A stretch of 64,000 nt of DNA from Bradyrhizobium canariense (GTDB taxonomy: Bacteria > Pseudomonadota > Alphaproteobacteria > Rhizobiales > Xanthobacteraceae). The notes beneath the pieces were generated by a model that saw nothing but the letters and a program-made list of their open reading frames with translations, did no database searches and was not told the DNA's origin. The number at the start of each line of letters is the position of its first letter. Within the stretch, counting starts at the first letter, position 1. Shown here piece by piece: positions 1 through 8,500 of this stretch. Both the position numbers and the translations under genes were made by a program. The stretch lies in NCBI RefSeq assembly GCF_019402665.1, contig NZ_VSST01000050.1, positions 1 to 64,000 on the forward strand. Direction: 5' to 3'.

Positions 1-610
1 CCGCCGAGGTCTGCGAGAGGAATGAGACAACGATGGAGGATCGGTCTTCCCGGCGCATGCGAACACTGGTGACCCGAATGGCCCGTTCGAGGCCTGTCCG
101 CTAATTAGCTCGAATGCGCGCTGATATCCATGATGGCCCGGAGCACAACACGCTCCAATCAGAGGCCGGATACATTGATGCAAGACCGCATCTGCCAGGT
201 TGACGAAACCTCTTGCAACGCGCGGCCGGACCATACATGTGGGTCAAAATGCGAAGAAGAGCAAATCTGGTCCGCCATGCCTCACTGAGCGGACCTCAAC
301 CGGTGCGTTGCTACTTCGCTGATGGGCCAGCAGCGGTCAATCGGCCGAGTCGGCCCAAGTCGTCCTGACAGGCTGGGCCAAAGAAGCAGCTGCACTGACC
401 TTTGTTGAACTGTTGTCGTTTTTGAACCTTCGCTCGAATTGCAGGACTCACGTCAGTAGACGATGGGGATGGACTATGCCATCACAGCGTCGAGCGATTT
501 TGGCTACCGTCACTCATCAGCGGCAGTTGCAAAGGACTTAGTTTCCGGGTTGCCAGCCTAAGCCGCACCAAGCCAGCGGATCGGCCGGTGAATATCGCGG
601 AGGCAAAGAG
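1..610. other. Gene-poor left edge
   Basis: No convincing gene. A frame open from the window start stops at base 104 and could be the last 33 codons of a gene lying to the left, but the translation is not recognisable. The rest has mixed, AT-richer composition like the accessory DNA that follows. Confidence 0.4.
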
Positions 611-961
611 ATGTTTCCAGCGAAACTTGCGGCATCGTTGCTTGGCTCAGCGTTGCTACTGACACCCGTACTGGCACGTGACGATGGCCGATACGACCAC
701 TCTCCGCTGAAGCCATGGTTCGAAAGCTTGCAGAGCGAATTTGGGAAGTGCTGTACCGATGCCGACGGGTACATAGTGTCCGATGCGGATTGGGAGTCCA
801 CTCGTGGGCGTTACCGCGTCCTCATTGACGACGAATGGGTGATCGTACCTGATGGCGCGGTTATCACAGAACCAAACCGTTTCGGCCGCACAATGGTCTG
901 GAGGCACTACATAGACGGCCATCCGCGCGTCCGATGCTTCATGCCTGGCAGTATGACTTAA
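611..961 (+). CDS. Small secreted hypothetical protein
   Basis: 116 aa. An N-terminal signal peptide is visible (Lys near the N terminus, then a Leu/Ala-rich core ending TPVLA at about residue 22). The mature part is acidic and aromatic and has a Cys-Cys pair (KCC, about residue 47) and a late single Cys, suggesting a small periplasmic or secreted domain with a disulfide. The ATG is preceded by a GGAGGCAAAG-type ribosome site, which supports this start. No family is recognised. It stands alone in the accessory region left of the adenylate cyclase. Confidence 0.7.
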   Translation: MFPAKLAASLLGSALLLTPVLARDDGRYDHSPLKPWFESLQSEFGKCCTDADGYIVSDADWESTRGRYRVLIDDEWVIVPDGAVITEPNRFGRTMVWRHYIDGHPRVRCFMPGSMT

Positions 962-1138
962 TGCCCTTTGAAAGGTAATCCGCTTCGGTCAAAGGCTGCC
1001 CTCTCCAGCCAGCATGGCCTTGGTCGGGTCAGTTGCCCGAAGCGGACATGCCCGCGCTCCGGGCTGAGGTCAGCCACGGGCCACAACCAGACCTCAGGGC
1101 CGACATTGGCGAGCGATGCCAGGGATCTTTCCGAGCAA

Positions 1139-1414
1139 TCAGTTACCGCGCCGGGATCGCCAAAACCTGATGCCAGCAGATACTGCCCTGTCGTAAGCTG
1201 CGAGGGCCGCGTCGGTTGATATCTCGACCATCTCTCGGAACCGTGCGTCGCTCACCTGCGTGAAGCTTTGGCTTATGGCGTCGGTGAGTTCATCATCGCT
1301 GACCGATGGCTCCTTGGGGATTGTTCGCCCCGTGAGCTGACAGAGCAAATTTAGCCGGTAGGTGTCTGCCGCAACTTGCGAAGCCCAGTCTTGCAGGTCC
1401 ACTGCCTTCCGCAT
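1139..1414 (-). CDS. Hypothetical 91-aa protein
   Basis: 91 aa, predicted soluble, with alternating charged and hydrophobic residues typical of a helical protein and no signal peptide. A weak GGAAAG site lies just before the ATG. The protein looks real by composition but is not recognised. It has no close same-strand partner and the region around it is eroded, so it may itself be a fragment. Confidence 0.45.
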   Translation of the reverse strand: MRKAVDLQDWASQVAADTYRLNLLCQLTGRTIPKEPSVSDDELTDAISQSFTQVSDARFREMVEISTDAALAAYDRAVSAGIRFWRSRRGN

Positions 1415-1835
1415 CTTTCCAGCTGCCCAGAACGGTCGATCATTCGGTCAGAATATCCTCAAACTTTCCCATATCAACTATAAGGTTCTCATCCGTTTGG
1501 CCCAGGCTAAGCAACGACTGCCGCCATGTCGTCAATGCGTCTAACTCTCGGCTCATCTTCTTCCGGAAGCACAAAAGCTCTCGCATCACACGCTGAAAGC
1601 CGAATTGAAATGTTCGCTAAGAAAGCATCGTTGCCCAAGCCAAATTCACAGTACTTGACCTAGACACGCCCTTTTCAAGGTGGTCAGCTTCCATGTCGAA
1701 ACGCTTTTCCTAGCGATAGTCAGGTCATCTGTCGTTTTAATCGCGGGGTAAGCCTACTGAGTCACGGAGCCTACCCGCTAGCGCGAGGCCAGTCCCTATG
1801 GTTTGATCTCTTGGCTTAGATCATAGGGGTCCTTC
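1415..1835. other. Intergenic, nothing identified
   Basis: 421 bases between a minus-strand hypothetical and the adenylate cyclase. No ORF with plausible composition, RNA gene or clear repeat was seen. It probably contains the cyclase promoter. Confidence 0.4.
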
Positions 1836-3614
1836 GTGGCGGGCGAACGCATCGAGCGTCGACTAGCAGCTGTTGTAGCCGCTGACGTGGCGGGCTATTC
1901 GCGGCTTATGCACAAGGATGAAGAGGCGACGCATACCAGGCTGGCATCTCTCTTAGCGGAGGGTGTAGCCCCCGCGATCGCGGAGCATCGGGGCCGCTTC
2001 GTGAAGAACACCGGTGACGGTTTCCTGGCGGAGTTTCCAAGCGCGGTTGAGGCGGTTCGAGCTGCTTTGCAGTTCCAGACTCGAACCAAGGAACTTACAG
2101 CCGGTGAGATTGAAGAAAGACGTATAGCTTTCCGTGTGGGCGTCAATATTGGCGACGTAATCATCGAGGCCCATGACATCTTTGGAGACGGCGTCAATAT
2201 CGCGGCTCGACTTGAGAGCATCGCGGAACCCGGTGGCATTTGCATCTCGTCTTTTGCCTACGATCAGGTTCGTGGCAAGGTCCCGGTTGAGTTCGTCGAT
2301 CTAGGCGAGCAGAACCTTAAGAACATCGACCGGCCTGTTCGTACCTACGCAGCAAAATTGAAGGATGGAGCGGTTTCTGTGCCCGACCCATGGGCCAAGA
2401 AGCCGCTGGCGCTGCCCGACAAGCCTTCTATAGCTGTCCTGCCGTTCGAGAACATGTTGGGCGGTCCCGGCCAGGAATACTTCACGGATGGTATGGTCGA
2501 GGACATCATCACCGCGCTCTCTCGGTTCAGATCGCTGTTTGTGATCGCCCGCAACTCGACCTTCATTTACAAAGACAGAGTCGTCGACATCAAACAGGTC
2601 GGACGTGAATTGGGCGTGCGTTACGTACTTGAAGGGAGCGTTCGAAAGGCAGCTGGCAGGATTCGCATTACAGGACAACTTATAGACGCCGTCACTGGTT
2701 CTCACTTATGGGCGGACAAATTCGACCATCACGTTGCCGATGATGTTGAGAATATTTTCGATCTACAAGACGGCCTTGTCGCTCGGGTAGTAGGCGCCAT
2801 TGCGCCTCGGATAGAGCAAGCCGAAATAGAACGAGCGAAGCAGAAATCCACCATCAGCCTTGATGCTTACGATCTCTACCTGCGTGGACTCTCGAGCTGG
2901 AATCGCTGGACCAAGGATGATAATGACCAAGCAAAGAAGCTTTTCTACGCGGCGATCGATCATGATCCTGAATTTACAACGCCTTACGGGCTAGCAATTT
3001 CTTGCTACATTATGGATCGATCAAGCCATTGGTCCAACCATCAAGATAAAAGAGAAATTGCGCGGCTAATTCATCGAGCGCGAGACATTGGGATGGATGA
3101 TCCAATTGCGCTTTGTTGGGCGGCGCATGCGATGGCGATGTTCTTCGGTGAGAATGACGAGGCCATCTCCCTGGTTACGCGGGCCACCGAGTTGGATACC
3201 AATCTTTCTGTAGCATGGGCCCGCGCTGGATGGATCAACGCGTACGCAGGCGATGCTGACCGGGCGATCGACAGTGTGCATCGTGCTATAAGGCTCAATC
3301 CCTTAGATCCGCGTATCTTTCTTGCTTATTCCGCTATGGCATTCGCTCACTTTATTGGACGAAGAGAAGCAGAGGCAATTGAATGGGCTATCAAGGCGTT
3401 GCGGCTGAAGCCCGACTGGCCTCCGGCGCTTCGAGTGATCGCGGCCAGCAATTCGGTACTTGGATTTTACAGCGAGGCACAACGAGCCATTGCGAAGCTG
3501 TGTGCATTGATTTCCGATGAACGGATCTCCACAGGTTTAGTCAACTATCTCAAGAGACAGCAAGATAAGGAACATTACTCCAACGCGCTGCGTAAGGCCG
3601 GCCTCCAAGCGTGA
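1836..3614 (+). CDS. Class III adenylate/guanylate cyclase with TPR tail
   Basis: 592 aa, cytoplasmic, starting at GTG after an AGGGG site. Residues about 8-175 are a class III nucleotide cyclase domain: an AADVAGYSRLM metal-binding segment, then NTGDGFLAEF and FGDGVNIAARLE, the usual catalytic blocks. Residues about 195-300 hold the IAVLPFENM...GQEYFTDGMVEDI module common in this family. The rest is helical and TPR-like (for example WARAGWINAYAGDADRAIDS). Families of this layout are abundant in Bradyrhizobium; the expected reaction is ATP to cAMP, with the TPRs serving as a sensor or interaction part. No neighbour identifies its signal. Confidence 0.88.
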   Translation: MAGERIERRLAAVVAADVAGYSRLMHKDEEATHTRLASLLAEGVAPAIAEHRGRFVKNTGDGFLAEFPSAVEAVRAALQFQTRTKELTAGEIEERRIAFRVGVNIGDVIIEAHDIFGDGVNIAARLESIAEPGGICISSFAYDQVRGKVPVEFVDLGEQNLKNIDRPVRTYAAKLKDGAVSVPDPWAKKPLALPDKPSIAVLPFENMLGGPGQEYFTDGMVEDIITALSRFRSLFVIARNSTFIYKDRVVDIKQVGRELGVRYVLEGSVRKAAGRIRITGQLIDAVTGSHLWADKFDHHVADDVENIFDLQDGLVARVVGAIAPRIEQAEIERAKQKSTISLDAYDLYLRGLSSWNRWTKDDNDQAKKLFYAAIDHDPEFTTPYGLAISCYIMDRSSHWSNHQDKREIARLIHRARDIGMDDPIALCWAAHAMAMFFGENDEAISLVTRATELDTNLSVAWARAGWINAYAGDADRAIDSVHRAIRLNPLDPRIFLAYSAMAFAHFIGRREAEAIEWAIKALRLKPDWPPALRVIAASNSVLGFYSEAQRAIAKLCALISDERISTGLVNYLKRQQDKEHYSNALRKAGLQA

Positions 3615-3626
3615 GACGGAGCGAAA

Positions 3627-3870
3627 TCCTAGCCGTGGGTGACGATGCACGACCGGAAGAGCCAGTTCCTGATAAAGAACCCGATCAACCGTTACTTGAT
3701 CAACTCTCCAATGTTGTCGGGTGAAGAAAGACGCGGGCGGCACGGTGACGCTCTACATCCAAAAAGACAGCCCCGGTGCGTACAAGGAAGCAAACTGGCT
3801 CCCGGCTCTAGACGAGGGATGGCTCCAGCAAAGTCCAATCGACTTGGTTGTCGTTGTCAGGGGGGGCTGA
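3627..3870 (+). pseudogene. Remnant of DUF1254/DUF1214 protein (C-terminal end)
   Basis: Two frames together recreate the end of a DUF1214 domain. From about 3630 one frame reads WVTMHDRKSQFLIKN then PINRYLINSPML; from 3721 another frame reads VKKDAGGTVTLYIQKDSPG and KEANWLPALD. The order and spacing match the family's C-terminal signature, so at least one frameshift separates them, and an in-frame stop precedes the first block. The bulk of the gene is missing. It lies directly behind the cyclase, marking a rearrangement junction. Confidence 0.75.
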
Positions 3871-4099
3871 TAGCTCCTGCATTCCCGCTTAGTGGCGCGT
3901 GGCGACGGAGGCGAACAGACAAAGCGCCCCGTTCACGACGCCGAACGCGGCGCGACGGAGGATGTATCAAGCGTAATGGAGGCACACCGCGGGCGCTTCG
4001 CTCAACTTCTTCCACCAGATCTCGAAGATCTTGCAACTCTGAGAGCTGAGAAGCGAGTTCGCTAAGTCGTTCGTAAAGGATTGCGCGAGATCCTCGCAT
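3857..4099 (-). CDS. Possible small hypothetical protein
   Basis: 80 aa from an ATG with a strong GGGGAGGA ribosome site eight bases upstream. Residues 1-35 look like an amphipathic helix or short coiled coil (LYERLSELASQLSELQDLRD); the rest is Arg-rich and low complexity. The 3' end overlaps the DUF1214 remnant on the other strand. The start site argues for translation and the tail argues for decay or extension into junk DNA. No family is recognised. Confidence 0.35.
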   Translation of the reverse strand: MRGSRAILYERLSELASQLSELQDLRDLVEEVERSARGVPPLRLIHPPSRRVRRRERGALSVRLRRHAPLSGNAGAISPP

Positions 4100-4251
4100 A
4101 AATGTCCTCCCCACCACAAAAATCACTATCAGGACAGCATCAGAGCAAATGAGAAGACTAAATCAGCGACCGCGCTCGGCTTCATTAAAGCATGTGAATC
4201 CCGTCTGCGAACCCGAGTAGTTCCGGAAATTCGGAACCCCACTGTCTCCAC

Positions 4252-4413
4252 TCAGGTAGGGGGCTGCCGTCTGCTCAAAATGAATTTCTTGACTGCTTCA
4301 ATCGTGCGAGCAAGCTGTCGCGGCCGGCGCGACCTACGCGGCGGAGTGACTAGCACAACGAAGAGCAGGTTCAGCAGCAGCCAGCAGCCGACCGCGATGA
4401 AAATGTACTTCAT
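4252..4413 (-). CDS. Small single-span membrane protein (53 aa)
   Basis: 53 aa: MKYIFIAVGCWLLLNLLFVV gives one transmembrane segment, followed by a basic, Arg/Pro-rich tail (TPPRRSRRPRQLAR) that should stay in the cytoplasm. A GAGGAG site sits just before the ATG. Short proteins with this start and a PPR/PRK motif after the helix are, to my recollection, common in Bradyrhizobium. It lies downstream of the exosortase locus on the same strand, but 137 bases away and with no evident link. Confidence 0.6.
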   Translation of the reverse strand: MKYIFIAVGCWLLLNLLFVVLVTPPRRSRRPRQLARTIEAVKKFILSRRQPPT

Positions 4414-4550
4414 AACTCCTCAGAGGTACCCTCGGCGCGCCTGCGCCCGACTTCGCGATCGCATCCGACGTGAGGGATGTCGACTGGAGTAGGCTACGGC
4501 AGGTCGCCGATGGCGCCGACCCGCCATCAGCTCTTGGCAATCAATGGCGT

Positions 4551-5036
4551 TCAGCGCGGATCTCTCCTGACACCTTCTAGCTCACCCCACGGAAGTCCCT
4601 CGCCATTGCACGATGAGTTCACCGCTACGCTAATGACGGGCGTAATGTGCTTAATCAATCCAAGCTCGCGAAGAAATTTGGACCAAAAGTAATCGAGTAC
4701 TGTCCAGAATACGGGCTGTTGGACGTACACCGTGCCGCGAAAGACAACGAACGAACGATCTGTACCTGCAGCAAGATGCCGAATGAGATCCCGGTTCGAG
4801 CCATCGGGAATAAGTGTCGCGATCTGCAGATGGCACGAGGCTCTGCTCGCCCGGATAATCGGCGTGTAATTCACGACCTCGTCGGTCACGACGACGTCGA
4901 AGTGGTTGCGTTCAAAGAATTTGATAAGGTCGTCCTTTAAATAGTTTTGAGTTTCGGGCTGGCTTGCGATCTTCCATCCAATCGTCAACAAAAGCACGGC
5001 AGCAATAGACCACCTAAATGCGCTGGAATAGTTCAC
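4551..5036 (-). CDS. Exosortase-locus accessory membrane protein
   Basis: 161 aa, GTG start with a GGGGTGAGG site. One N-terminal transmembrane helix (about residues 8-24) is followed by a predicted periplasmic domain with two cysteines (about 68 and 144). The start overlaps the last 23 bases of the exosortase gene, so the two are almost certainly co-translated. Exosortase operons often carry a one-pass accessory protein behind the enzyme, but this one does not resemble EpsI closely enough to name. Inferred role: partner of the upstream exosortase, perhaps presenting substrate or receiving the product. Confidence 0.6.
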   Translation of the reverse strand: MNYSSAFRWSIAAVLLLTIGWKIASQPETQNYLKDDLIKFFERNHFDVVVTDEVVNYTPIIRASRASCHLQIATLIPDGSNRDLIRHLAAGTDRSFVVFRGTVYVQQPVFWTVLDYFWSKFLRELGLIKHITPVISVAVNSSCNGEGLPWGELEGVRRDPR

Positions 5037-5868
5037 GCCTCACCCCAAGAACACTGAAGCCGACTATTAGGCCGAGTATGATTGTGTTGCCGACCGTGTC
5101 TCCCCATGATCCATGGACGGTGGCGTAATGCCATTGGCTCAAACCCATCAAACTAATCCGCGCGACGTTCACTGCTATTACTGAAACGCAGGCCAAAAGG
5201 CACCACAACACGTCGTAAGCGGATTTCTTGGAGCCCGCTAATTGGCTCACGGTAACCCAACACAGTACTGCAAGAGACACGTTCGCAAGCGAAGAACAAG
5301 CTGGCCAGATTACAAGAACTCCGGATCCGTCAGCAAATTCCACGATGTCCCCGGTCCGATGCGTCCCCAGTATCCAACCAACGAGGGACGCGTCGATTTG
5401 CAATATTAGGTTGGCAAAAAACTGAAATAGCAACCGGCTCCAAAGCATGGGCACGGTGATAGCCAGTAATATGAAAGCGCCCCGTCGAGATGAGACGACA
5501 TCGGCGGAGATAATGATGTAGAGACTAAGAGCGGTTACTGCGAGCCAGCTCAGGGCTCCGATCGGAAGAACGACGAGAAAGAGAAAACCTGCCCCCAGGG
5601 CCAGCTCTGACGGACGCACCCCAAACGTTCGGTCTCGATGAACAAGAGATACCCCGGCGGCACACGAGATCCACACAATTATGCTAATCCCGAAGGTATT
5701 GAAAAGTGCCTCCGCCCATCCAAGCCGGTTAACTGATTGGATGATGCGTGATGCGAGGCCACTTACACAACCGAGAGCGAATAGTCCCGCAAAGAATTCT
5801 CCGCGTGACAACTGCCTCGATATTCGCAATGTACCACGTGCAATCCACTCCTTTGAACATGCGACCAC
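5014..5868 (-). CDS. Exosortase/archaeosortase family protein
   Basis: 284 aa, polytopic inner-membrane protein with about eight hydrophobic segments. The family's catalytic triad is visible in order and spacing: Cys191 in WPACSSLANVSLA, Arg237 in NVARISLMG, and His252 in ATVHGSWGD. The family cuts C-terminal sorting signals (PEP-CTERM and relatives) and transfers the protein to a cell-surface acceptor. The gene lies between a tiny protein with such a signal (upstream) and a one-span partner that overlaps its 3' end. The subfamily cannot be assigned by eye. The start chosen is the first ATG; a shorter start is possible since residues 1-20 are polar. Confidence 0.8.
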   Translation of the reverse strand: MVACSKEWIARGTLRISRQLSRGEFFAGLFALGCVSGLASRIIQSVNRLGWAEALFNTFGISIIVWISCAAGVSLVHRDRTFGVRPSELALGAGFLFLVVLPIGALSWLAVTALSLYIIISADVVSSRRGAFILLAITVPMLWSRLLFQFFANLILQIDASLVGWILGTHRTGDIVEFADGSGVLVIWPACSSLANVSLAVLCWVTVSQLAGSKKSAYDVLWCLLACVSVIAVNVARISLMGLSQWHYATVHGSWGDTVGNTIILGLIVGFSVLGVRRELFQRI

Positions 5869-6170
5869 AATCCAGTGCCTCGCCTCGTTTCAGCCGCCGA
5901 GTGTTTCCCAGACCACGATAGAGCCTTGCTTGAGAACCGAAATCCCTTGAACTCTGGCGTAGACGAAAGCGGACACAACGATTTCGTCCGGCTAGTATCA
6001 GCGGAGATTGCGATTAGCTAACTGCAACGCCTCGCCTGCGCGGCGTGCTCATTATAACAGGCTAGCAATCGCTCTCTTCGGGATTGGCGTGCACCCCCTT
6101 GCGACCGCTTGAAGTACCCACCGAAATGTCAGGTAAGACAGGCTGCCCCGGGGCAGGCGAGCTACCAATG
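5869..6170. other. Spacer between exosortase and its putative substrate
   Basis: 302 bases with no credible gene. Near 6140-6158 there is a GC-rich dyad (GGCTGCCCC/GGGGCAGGC) just behind the small minus-strand gene. It could attenuate transcription into the exosortase gene, but it has no T-run, so this is only a suggestion. Confidence 0.3.
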
Positions 6171-6389
6171 TCAGCCAACCTTACGACGGCGTTTAACCAA
6201 CCAGTAGACACCGTAGCCAATGGCGAGAATCGGAAGGCCGGTGCCAGCAATCGGACCGGGGGCTCCCTTCACTTGGCCGGGCGCGTTTTCGCAATTTCCA
6301 TTGCCGTTGCAGGCTAGGGCGGGCGGCGCAGAAATTATTAGAGTGAAGGCCAGAGCTAATGCAGACAAAACTCCCGAGGCGATCTTCAT
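6171..6389 (-). CDS. Tiny exosortase substrate with C-terminal sorting signal
   Basis: 72 aa. Residues 1-26 are a clear signal peptide ending PPALA. Only about 16 residues follow (two Cys, CNGNGNC), then a C-terminal tripartite signal: GAPGPIAGTGLP motif, a hydrophobic helix (ILAIGYGVYWLV) and a KRRRK tail. This is the architecture of PEP-CTERM-like exosortase targets, although the motif is GPIAG-x-GLP rather than VPEP. The ATG at 6389 has a GGAGC site seven bases upstream. The exosortase gene follows on the same strand, so enzyme and substrate are probably a pair. The mature chain is so short that it may serve as a modified anchor or peptide. Confidence 0.7.
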   Translation of the reverse strand: MKIASGVLSALALAFTLIISAPPALACNGNGNCENAPGQVKGAPGPIAGTGLPILAIGYGVYWLVKRRRKVG

Positions 6390-6424
6390 TGTTCTGCTCC
6401 ACATTTTTAAACGGGTCAGATCTT

Positions 6425-6470
6425 GTTTTGCGCATTTATTGCGAGTTAATTTGCATTTATTTATAATTAA
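6425..6470. promoter_or_regulatory. AT-rich divergent control region with direct repeat
   Basis: Between the divergent substrate gene and the FkbM gene, the motif TTTGC(GC)ATTTATT occurs twice (6427-6440 and 6450-6461), followed by TTATAATTAA. In this GC-rich genome such an AT-rich stretch is a likely promoter or regulator site for both genes. No factor can be named. Confidence 0.4.
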
Positions 6471-6515
6471 TGCCTACCACAACGTCAATAGCTGGAAAAC
6501 CCCCGAGTGGCAGTC

Positions 6516-7340
6516 ATGCTGACCTTTAAGCGGCTCCTGCAGGATATCGCCTTTAACAAGATGTCGATTGGAATCGCGCATGCGCATCGTTTCCCCCTGC
6601 TGCATGAGAAGCATGCGCTCCGCGAACTGCTCGTCTATCTCGACGCCGATTGCGTTTTTGACGTTGGCGCAAACGAGGGGCAATATGCCGAGTTGCTGAG
6701 GTCTATCGGTTATGATGGCCAGATTGTTTCGTTCGAACCTATCCCGCAACTTGCGAAGGCGCTGCGCGAAAAAGCTGTCTACGATGCGAGTTGGTATGTT
6801 GAGAGCGTTGCGTTGGATTCAACGCGACGGCATGTCGAGTTTAATGTAGCATCGTCGCATTCCCTATCGTCTCTGCATACGCCGCTGTCGGGTGGCGTGT
6901 TTGAGCGGGATATAGCCGCGTCAGAAAGAATCGGCATCGACACAGACACGCTCGATGATTACTTTCGCAAATATCAAAAAGCGCTTGGGTTCAAGCGTGC
7001 CTTTCTGAAAATGGATACTCAAGGGCATGACCTCTCCGTTGCCGCGGGAGCCGGCGAGATGCTCTCAGAATTCTATGGCCTCCAATCCGAAGTGGCAATC
7101 GCTCCGTTGTACCAAGACCAACCGAGCCTGAGAGAAGCCGTAACATTTTACGAAGAACGGGGCTTTGCCGTAAATGCAGTCCTTCCCACGCACTACGCCT
7201 TTCCCACGCTGATCGAGGTCGATTTCCTATTCATAAACAGGCGTCGCATCCACACTGGCCCAACAACGAGCTATCGACGGCAGCGCCGTAAATCCGCTGA
7301 GGTATGGGCAGGCGCGAACGAAACTGACAAGGTCGGATAG
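6516..7340 (+). CDS. FkbM family methyltransferase
   Basis: 274 aa. The SAM-binding motif I is clear (VFDVGANEGQYAE, about residues 46-58), with the acidic end of strand 2 in IVSFEPIP and the FkbM-type block FLKMDTQGHDLSV (about residues 166-178). FkbM enzymes O-methylate sugars of glycans and secondary metabolites. The ATG at 6516 is preferred over the GTG nine bases earlier because of a GAG site upstream. The gene diverges from the exosortase substrate. Exosortase loci are often linked to exopolysaccharide genes, so a role in a surface glycan is plausible but inferred. The last 25 residues are Arg-rich and odd. Confidence 0.85.
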   Translation: MLTFKRLLQDIAFNKMSIGIAHAHRFPLLHEKHALRELLVYLDADCVFDVGANEGQYAELLRSIGYDGQIVSFEPIPQLAKALREKAVYDASWYVESVALDSTRRHVEFNVASSHSLSSLHTPLSGGVFERDIAASERIGIDTDTLDDYFRKYQKALGFKRAFLKMDTQGHDLSVAAGAGEMLSEFYGLQSEVAIAPLYQDQPSLREAVTFYEERGFAVNAVLPTHYAFPTLIEVDFLFINRRRIHTGPTTSYRRQRRKSAEVWAGANETDKVG

Positions 7341-7400
7341 GGGCCCAGTCGTTTTGGCAGCCTTCAGCGGTGGTCCTTCCGCACGGTAGATCTAAACCAT

Positions 7401-7844
7401 TCAACTGCAGGCCGCACCAGCTGCCATCCTCGCAACCCAAGAACCTTCTTGCAGGCGAGAAACCACCAGAAGCGGGCGGGACCGGCTGAACAAGAAACGG
7501 CTGGGAGTGAACTTTCGGGCTACTGCGAGCGCGCTGCTCTCGCACGTTTCAAGCGCGATCTTCTGGGCCAGCATGACGTCTCCAAGCACGTACACTTCCA
7601 TTGGATTCAGCGGATATGAGGAGCCAACAATTAAGCCGGCAGTGTCCCACAGCGCATCAATGTGCGTAATGTCATGGACTGTCAGATTGGGAAGGCAACT
7701 AGAGATTTTCTCAAGAATGCCTTTTACACGCTCCCGAAACACGATGAACGAGGTCTTTAGGCGAGTAGCCTTCTCGACGTCCTTCGGGTCGACATTTTTG
7801 AAGACGCGGCTCCAAATTTCACACTCTCTAAAATCGCTTGTCAT
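7401..7844 (-). pseudogene. Truncated HD-domain/ATPase-type protein
   Basis: The first 95 codons read like the N terminus of a large HD-domain protein: IWSRVFKNVDPKDVEKATRL, FRERVKGILEKISSCLPNL and TVHDITHIDALWDTAGLI. This start is, to my recollection, shared by HD/HSP90-like ATPase proteins several hundred residues long. After NPMEVYVLGDVML the similarity ends and a 50-residue unrelated tail runs to the stop, so the catalytic body is lost. It is probably a non-functional remnant in the decayed island. Confidence 0.6.
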
Positions 7845-8127
7845 CGAATCATTGACCTACCGTCTGCAGTCCAATCTGCCGAACCCAACCTAAACGGGCA
7901 AGCCGCTGCCCAAGCAGGTGACCTACAACCTTCGAACATGCGAACCCGCTCGGCGCTTCGCGAGCTATGCATCACGGGCTCACGATTCCAAATTAGCTCT
8001 ACGCTCTCACGTCACAGCCTCTTCTTCTATCCATGCAGAAACGAATCGCTGGGATTCCAAAGTGGGCATTGATCCACTGCCCATATTCGTATCAATTTCT
8101 CAGGAATGACGTACGTTTGTTCGGCAT

Positions 8128-8500
8128 AGGTAAGGCGTTCGCTTTTGAGGACCTCTTCAGCGGCCAACATTGGCGAGGACAAGGACAGCGGCCGAAGACA
8201 GCTGCAGGCCATGAGCGTTTTGCGAAGCGCGCCGGCATCGACCTCGTCGGCACCTATCATGATGAGGCTGTGAAGGTCTCCGACCCGATAGACACCCGGC
8301 TTGGGTTTGCCGAGATGCTGGAGGCTTTGGAGGCCAGCGCGGGACCTTATGGTTCAAGAGGTAGGTTCGCGCCGCTCAAGGCGCGCGGCTTTGATCTGAT
8401 CGCTGCTGATTTCCCTCGCCGAAGAGACGCGCGTTGGCTGGACCGTCTGGCTCACCAGCTCAGCAACGTTTACCCCGCCGTGTACCCCACGCCGGCAGGC
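8128..8500 (+). pseudogene. Decayed serine recombinase (resolvase/invertase)
   Basis: Fragments in two frames align in order with a resolvase catalytic domain: GKAFAF near 8128, then after a frame change RTSSAANIGEDKDSGRRQ (about 8149-8202), back to FAKRAGIDLVGTYHDEAV and DPIDTRLGFAEMLEALEAS (about 8218-8340), then RDLMVQEVG in another frame (about 8342) and LKARGFDLIAADFP (about 8377). At least three frameshifts and a small deletion have destroyed it. The remnant lies less than 50 bases from the 3' end of tRNA-Trp, which suggests the accessory DNA once carried its own recombinase. Confidence 0.75.

Noticed and set aside
968..1219. Plus-strand 83-codon frame after the secreted protein
   Set aside because: Ser/Pro/Arg-rich with no ribosome site; looks non-coding and overlaps the better minus-strand frame.
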